A stretch of 47,467 nt of DNA. It comes from Nocardia carnea. Its GTDB lineage: Bacteria; Actinomycetota; Actinomycetes; Mycobacteriales; Mycobacteriaceae. Below the pieces are notes generated by a model that was not told where the DNA came from, ran no database searches, and was given only the letters and a program-made list of their open reading frames with translations. Made by a program: the position numbers and the translations under genes. Shown here piece after piece: positions 43,801-47,467 of the stretch. The stretch covers positions 1 through 47,467 of the forward strand of contig NZ_JARWNW010000108.1 in NCBI RefSeq assembly GCF_029868325.1, given 5' to 3'. The first letter of the stretch is position 1, and each line of letters begins with the position of its first letter.

Positions 43801-44823
43801 ATGCTCTCCCGACCCGACCAGCAAGCAGATCAACGCAAACCTCGACCCGAGCCCCGCACCGCGCGGCCCCGGCCGGTCGACACCACCGCGCTCGTGGCAC
43901 GGCTGACCGAGCGCGACCGCTGGATCCTGCGGATGCTGCATGAGCACCGCGTCCTGACCACCAACCAGCTCGCCACACTCGCCTTCCCAAGCCCCGCCCT
44001 CGCGTTGCGGCGCATGACCCGACTGCACCGCTACGGTGTCCTGGAACGGTTCCGGCCCTTACGAACCCGGGGCAGCGCACCGGTGCACTGGGTCCTGGCC
44101 CCTGCCGGCGCGAGCGTGCTCGCCGCCGAAGCCGGTATCAGCCTGCGCGAGCTCAGCTACAGCCACCAGCGCACCCTCGCCATCGCCCACAGCCTGCACC
44201 TGACCCACACCCTCGGCGTCGCCGACTGGTTCGCCGCCCTCACCGCCCACGCACCCCGCGACGAACGCGGCCAGCAAGCCCGCCTACAGGCGTGGTGGTC
44301 ACAGACCCGCTGCCAGCGCCTGTGGGGAGACCTCGCACGACCCGACGCCTTCGGCCGCTACACCCACCCCGAGGCGACCCTCGACTTCTTCCTCGAATAC
44401 GACCTCGCCTCCACCACCTTGACCCGGGTCGCGGCCAAGCTGCACGGCTACAGCGAACTGGCCCGCACCACCGGAGTCATCACCCCGATCCTGCTATGGG
44501 TACCGACCGCACTGCGAGAAGCGAACGCTCGTGAGGCCCTGCGCCGGACCTGGGAACGACTCCCCGATCCCGAGGCTGTCCCCGTGGCCACCGCCGCCGC
44601 CGAACTCCTCTCTCCCAGCCCCGAAGCCAGCCCCGCCGAACAGGTCTGGCTACCGCTGGACCACGACACCGACCGCCTGCGCCTGCACAAACTCACCACC
44701 GTGTGGCCCACACGCACCCCACCCGGCGGCAATGTCCACAGCGAGCAGACCTGGGCGCCGGTGGGCGGGCTGGTCATCCTCGACCCACCGCCACCGACAC
44801 CCCCGCTCTCCGAGTTCTGGTGA
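43801..44823 (+). CDS. Replication-relaxation family protein
   Basis: 340 residues. After a basic, Pro-rich start, residues about 33-100 form a winged helix (TERDRWILRMLHEHRVLTTNQLATLAF then RRMTRLHRYGVLERF), followed by a second domain with HSLHLTHTLGVADWFAALTA and an acidic THPEATLDFFLEYD. This is the pattern of replication-relaxation proteins, found on actinobacterial plasmids and integrative elements next to coupling protein genes. It begins 39 bp after the coupling protein gene and ends 7 bp before the next one. Probably a DNA-binding part of transfer or plasmid maintenance. Confidence 0.85.
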   Translation: MLSRPDQQADQRKPRPEPRTARPRPVDTTALVARLTERDRWILRMLHEHRVLTTNQLATLAFPSPALALRRMTRLHRYGVLERFRPLRTRGSAPVHWVLAPAGASVLAAEAGISLRELSYSHQRTLAIAHSLHLTHTLGVADWFAALTAHAPRDERGQQARLQAWWSQTRCQRLWGDLARPDAFGRYTHPEATLDFFLEYDLASTTLTRVAAKLHGYSELARTTGVITPILLWVPTALREANAREALRRTWERLPDPEAVPVATAAAELLSPSPEASPAEQVWLPLDHDTDRLRLHKLTTVWPTRTPPGGNVHSEQTWAPVGGLVILDPPPPTPPLSEFW

Positions 44824-44830
44824 GGCACCG

Positions 44831-45838
44831 ATGCTTGTCAAGGCACTCGGCGCGGGCTGCGCGACAGTCGTGTTCCTCGTGGTCGTGATCGCGGCCGTGG
44901 TCACCACGGTCGTCGTGTTCGACCAGTCGCTGTCCACCCCTGCCCCAGGGGCCTCGACCGGCACCGGCTCGACCCCAAGCCCAGAAGCCGAGCAGGACAT
45001 CCCGGCGCAGATTCTGGTGCTGTATCAGGCTGCGGCCCAGGACTGTCCCGGGCTGGACTGGTCGGTGCTCGCCGCGATCGGCAAGATCGAAACTGACCAC
45101 GGCCGCTCCCGCCTTCCCGGCGTGACCTCCGGCGAGAATGCGTCCGGCGCCGGCGGGCCGATGCAGTTCCTGGCCGCCTCCTTCGAGTCGGTCATCGCGC
45201 GGCATCCTCTTCCCGCCGGCGGCGCGAACCCGCCCTCGCGCTACAACCACTCTGACGCCATCCACGCCGCTGCGTTCTACCTGTGCGACTCCGGCGCACC
45301 CGCCGACCTGCACGCGGCGATCTTCGCCTACAACCACGCCGACTGGTACGTCGACCAAGTCCTCGACCAAGCCGCCCGCTACCGCGCCCCCGAGCCCCCC
45401 GGCGGCGGCGACTGCGACCCTCGGCTGGCCACGAACCACGCTGCCACGCGAGTGATCTTGTTCGCCTGTGCCCAGCTCGGGCTGCCGTACGTGTGGGGCG
45501 GCAACGGACCCGACATCAACGGCGGCTGGGACTGTTCCGGACTCACCCAGGCCGCCTACCGGTCCGCCGGAATCGCCATCCCCCGCACCACCTACGACCA
45601 AGTCCACACCGGCCCCCGAATCCCAGAACACCAGCTCCAGCCCGGGGATCTGCTGTTCTACGGCACCGCCGCCAACGTCCACCACGTCGGCATCTACCTG
45701 GGCGGCGGACAGATGGTTCACGCACCCACCTTCGATGAGCCTGTCCAGGTCTCGCCCTACCGATGGACCGACTTTTATACGGCTACCCGACCGGCCATCG
45801 GCTCACCCGCCCAGGCCGACTCCCGCGCCGCGGGCTGA
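44831..45838 (+). CDS. Bifunctional lytic transglycosylase / NlpC-P60 (C40) peptidase
   Basis: 335 residues. A membrane anchor (residues 5-30) precedes a short Ser/Thr/Pro linker. The transglycosylase domain (60-185) has AAIGKIETDHGRS with catalytic E87 and GGPMQFL. The C40 domain (200-320) has C235 in GGWDCSGLTQAAYRSAGI, H285 in NVHHVGIYLGGG and H297 in MVHAP. The enzyme cuts both glycan strands and peptide stems. In conjugation gene sets, such proteins open the cell wall for the transfer channel. It starts 7 bp after the replication-relaxation gene. Confidence 0.9.
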   Translation: MLVKALGAGCATVVFLVVVIAAVVTTVVVFDQSLSTPAPGASTGTGSTPSPEAEQDIPAQILVLYQAAAQDCPGLDWSVLAAIGKIETDHGRSRLPGVTSGENASGAGGPMQFLAASFESVIARHPLPAGGANPPSRYNHSDAIHAAAFYLCDSGAPADLHAAIFAYNHADWYVDQVLDQAARYRAPEPPGGGDCDPRLATNHAATRVILFACAQLGLPYVWGGNGPDINGGWDCSGLTQAAYRSAGIAIPRTTYDQVHTGPRIPEHQLQPGDLLFYGTAANVHHVGIYLGGGQMVHAPTFDEPVQVSPYRWTDFYTATRPAIGSPAQADSRAAG

Positions 45839-45959
45839 CCTGGCACGACGGAATGCGACTACTACCCCGCGCCCGCGCCTCGAACTCGTCGTGGCCGAAA
45901 CGACCTGACCCTCACCAATCCACGACACACAACCCATCCACCCGACAAGGAGATCGTCC

Positions 45960-47351
45960 ATGCGCACCCGCCGAGGCCACAACTGGCCCGTCCGCACCAA
46001 CCGCCGCCTCACCCACGCCGCACTGTGCGCCGCTATCGCCACCACCACGGTCTGCGGCCCCGGTGCCGCCACCGCAGACCCGACACCCGGCCCCGCCGCG
46101 GCGGACTGCCCGAAGTGGACCGCACTGCTGGTACCGGGCACGTTCGAGACAACCCCGGCAATCGCTCCAGCACCGCCGGTGGGGGTGCTCACCACGGTCG
46201 CCGACGCGTTGACGACCCGCTACGGCAGCGACATCGACGTCCAAACCCTCCCCCGCACCGCCGACGCCACCGGCGAACAAGCTCTCGCTACGGCGCTGTC
46301 GGCGTTGTGCTCGGGTACGGGAGTAGTCCTGGCCGGCTATGCCGAAGGAGCCGCGACCGTCGGTGACCTCGCCACAGCGATCGGCAACAACCGTGGCCCG
46401 ATCCCCGGCTCGCGGGTTGTGGCGGTCGGTCTCGTCTCCGACCCGCACCGTGACCCGAGCACACCCCAATTGGGCGCCCCCGTTGGCGGCCACGGCGCCG
46501 CAGGTCCCCGCTCACACGGCTTCGCCGACCTCACCGACCGTGTCCGCACCATCTGCCCGGTCCGAGACCTCTACTGTTCGACCACTTCTCAGGAATCACC
46601 CGCCTTCGACGCGGTCGTACGTGCCCTCACTGCCACCCCGACCCCGCGCACGAGCCCGGGGCAGGTACCCACCACGACAGCACCGGTCACGGCGTGGCCC
46701 TCGACAGGAGGGCTGACCGTCTCTCGAGTCCTCGCACAGGTGGTCACCGTGGTGAACGGGCTGTCCACCTTCGCCGCGAACGTGCCGGCCATCGTCGCCG
46801 GCCTCGCCGAACTACCCGCTCTTCTCGGTAGCGGTGATGTTCCTGGGCTGCACCGGGTCGCCGGGGACCTTAACAATCAGTTCGCTCCCCTGGTCGCGAT
46901 GGCCGACGGGATCGACCTGCGGCTGGTGTCTCGCGCTCTGGCCCTTGCCGCGCCGCTGGACACCACCGGCATTGCCGCCATCGCCTCCGAAGTAGTCGGG
47001 GTCCTCGCCGGTCTCGACATCACCCGCATTGCCACCAATGCCAGCCTGGCTCAGGAGATCGCATGGAACGCGGCAGAGATACTGATCGCCGGTGACCCCG
47101 TGGGCGCCGTGCTGGCGCTGTCGGGATTGGCCCAGATCGCCGCAGACCTGCTCGCCACCACCGCTGCGGCGTTTACCGGCGGCACGCAGTTCCCCTCCCT
47201 CGCCCAGACCTACACCGCCGCCACCAGCACGGGCACGGGCATAACAGCCCGCCCAAACAGCGACACAGCCTTACCCACCGGCCACGACACCGCCGCTGCC
47301 GCCGCGCTGCTGGCGAACTGGCTCACACAGACGATCGACGCCACAACCTAG
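45960..47351 (+). CDS. Secreted cutinase-like/PE-PPE-type protein lacking the catalytic Ser
   Basis: 463 residues; AAGGAG lies 7 bp upstream. A long basic signal peptide (1-40, ending GAATA-D) is followed by a cutinase-like domain: ALLVPGTFETTP (55-66) and GVVLAGYAEGAATVGDLA (121-138). The nucleophile elbow of cutinases, G-Y-S-x-G, is here G-Y-A-E-G, so A128 replaces Ser and ordinary esterase activity is unlikely. The C-terminal 220 residues are a separate Ala/Leu-rich helical region (LSTFAANVPAIVAGLAELPALL). It follows the conjugation-type genes, and similar exported proteins occur at the end of such sets. Possibly a binding or structural role. Confidence 0.72.
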   Translation: MRTRRGHNWPVRTNRRLTHAALCAAIATTTVCGPGAATADPTPGPAAADCPKWTALLVPGTFETTPAIAPAPPVGVLTTVADALTTRYGSDIDVQTLPRTADATGEQALATALSALCSGTGVVLAGYAEGAATVGDLATAIGNNRGPIPGSRVVAVGLVSDPHRDPSTPQLGAPVGGHGAAGPRSHGFADLTDRVRTICPVRDLYCSTTSQESPAFDAVVRALTATPTPRTSPGQVPTTTAPVTAWPSTGGLTVSRVLAQVVTVVNGLSTFAANVPAIVAGLAELPALLGSGDVPGLHRVAGDLNNQFAPLVAMADGIDLRLVSRALALAAPLDTTGIAAIASEVVGVLAGLDITRIATNASLAQEIAWNAAEILIAGDPVGAVLALSGLAQIAADLLATTAAAFTGGTQFPSLAQTYTAATSTGTGITARPNSDTALPTGHDTAAAAALLANWLTQTIDATT

Positions 47352-47467
47352 ACCCGCACACCGCCAACCAACCAGACGACAACAAACGGCCCTGGGGGGG
47401 GGGGGGGGGGGGGGCCCCGCGCCCCCGAGGCGGGGGGGGGGGGGGGGGGGGGGGGCGGGGGGAGCGC
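47352..47467. other. Degenerate G-rich window end
   Basis: After the cutinase-like gene the sequence turns into long G-runs (47394-47414 and 47432-47454) with C-rich gaps. It looks like low-quality contig-end sequence. No gene or telomere repeat is seen. Confidence 0.6.

Overview
The window is high-GC actinobacterial DNA. WXG100/ESX-type secretion genes, a CpnT-like secreted toxin, actinobacterial regulators (MmyB-type XRE, large AAA-LuxR, AraC), a DIP1984-type protein and a DUF3048 lipoprotein point to Nocardia or a close relative in the Mycobacteriales. Both ends are G/C homopolymer-like sequence and an 18-C run sits at 41266-41283. This looks like a draft contig, so some frame breaks and one gene fusion may be sequencing or assembly artefacts.

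Layout. 1-3469 (minus strand): a three-gene operon of a coiled-coil protein, a Cas4/AddB-like PD-(D/E)XK nuclease with four cysteines, and an unknown 496-residue protein; it may be part of a defence system. 3599-12498: an aromatic/CoA catabolic group (group D flavin monooxygenase-like protein, P1 peptidase, CaiB/BaiF CoA-transferase, alpha/beta hydrolase, homogentisate dioxygenase-like cupin) with a divergent, probably leaderless TetR regulator, followed by an AraC/quinone-reductase pair and a VOC protein. 12832-19917: a small secreted protein, a LuxR-AAA regulator, an MmyB-type regulator divergent from an SDR, a DUF3048 lipoprotein and a VOC protein. 19918-25170: a mosaic of small genes and debris, including a helicase N-terminal fragment joined to a DUF4352 C-terminal fragment, and a decayed second copy of the DUF3048 gene.

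25288-30681 is the most interesting part. Four tightly packed plus-strand genes encode a Crp/Fnr regulator whose phosphate-binding cassette resembles that of CRP, a class III nucleotidyl cyclase-like protein, a STAND-like P-loop protein with a helical-repeat C-terminus, and an SPFH/band-7-like protein. Convergent to them is a three-helix membrane protein resembling DUF5706/Pycsar-TM effectors. The cyclase-like protein (C-terminus) and the P-loop protein (N-terminal region) share a short N-F-I-G-G...T-Q-V-G-R-D-N-I motif resembling bacterial amyloid-signalling/RHIM-type motifs. My inference is a Pycsar-like, cyclic-nucleotide antiphage or stress system in which a NLR-like sensor recruits the cyclase through an amyloid-type motif.

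30952-36429: a type VII secretion toxin locus (two WXG100 proteins, a broken polymorphic toxin with a possible Ntox21-like C-terminus, its putative immunity protein), an orphan CdiI-like immunity gene, a PIN toxin-antitoxin pair with a direct-repeat operator, and an AAA/Pif1-like remnant. 36430-41265: a YbaB-like protein, a WXG100 protein and a long CpnT-like protein with an ADP-ribosyltransferase-like domain. At the C-run this frame passes into a VirD4/TraG-type coupling protein, which begins a conjugation module (41284-47351: coupling protein, replication-relaxation protein, transglycosylase/NlpC hydrolase, cutinase-like secreted protein).
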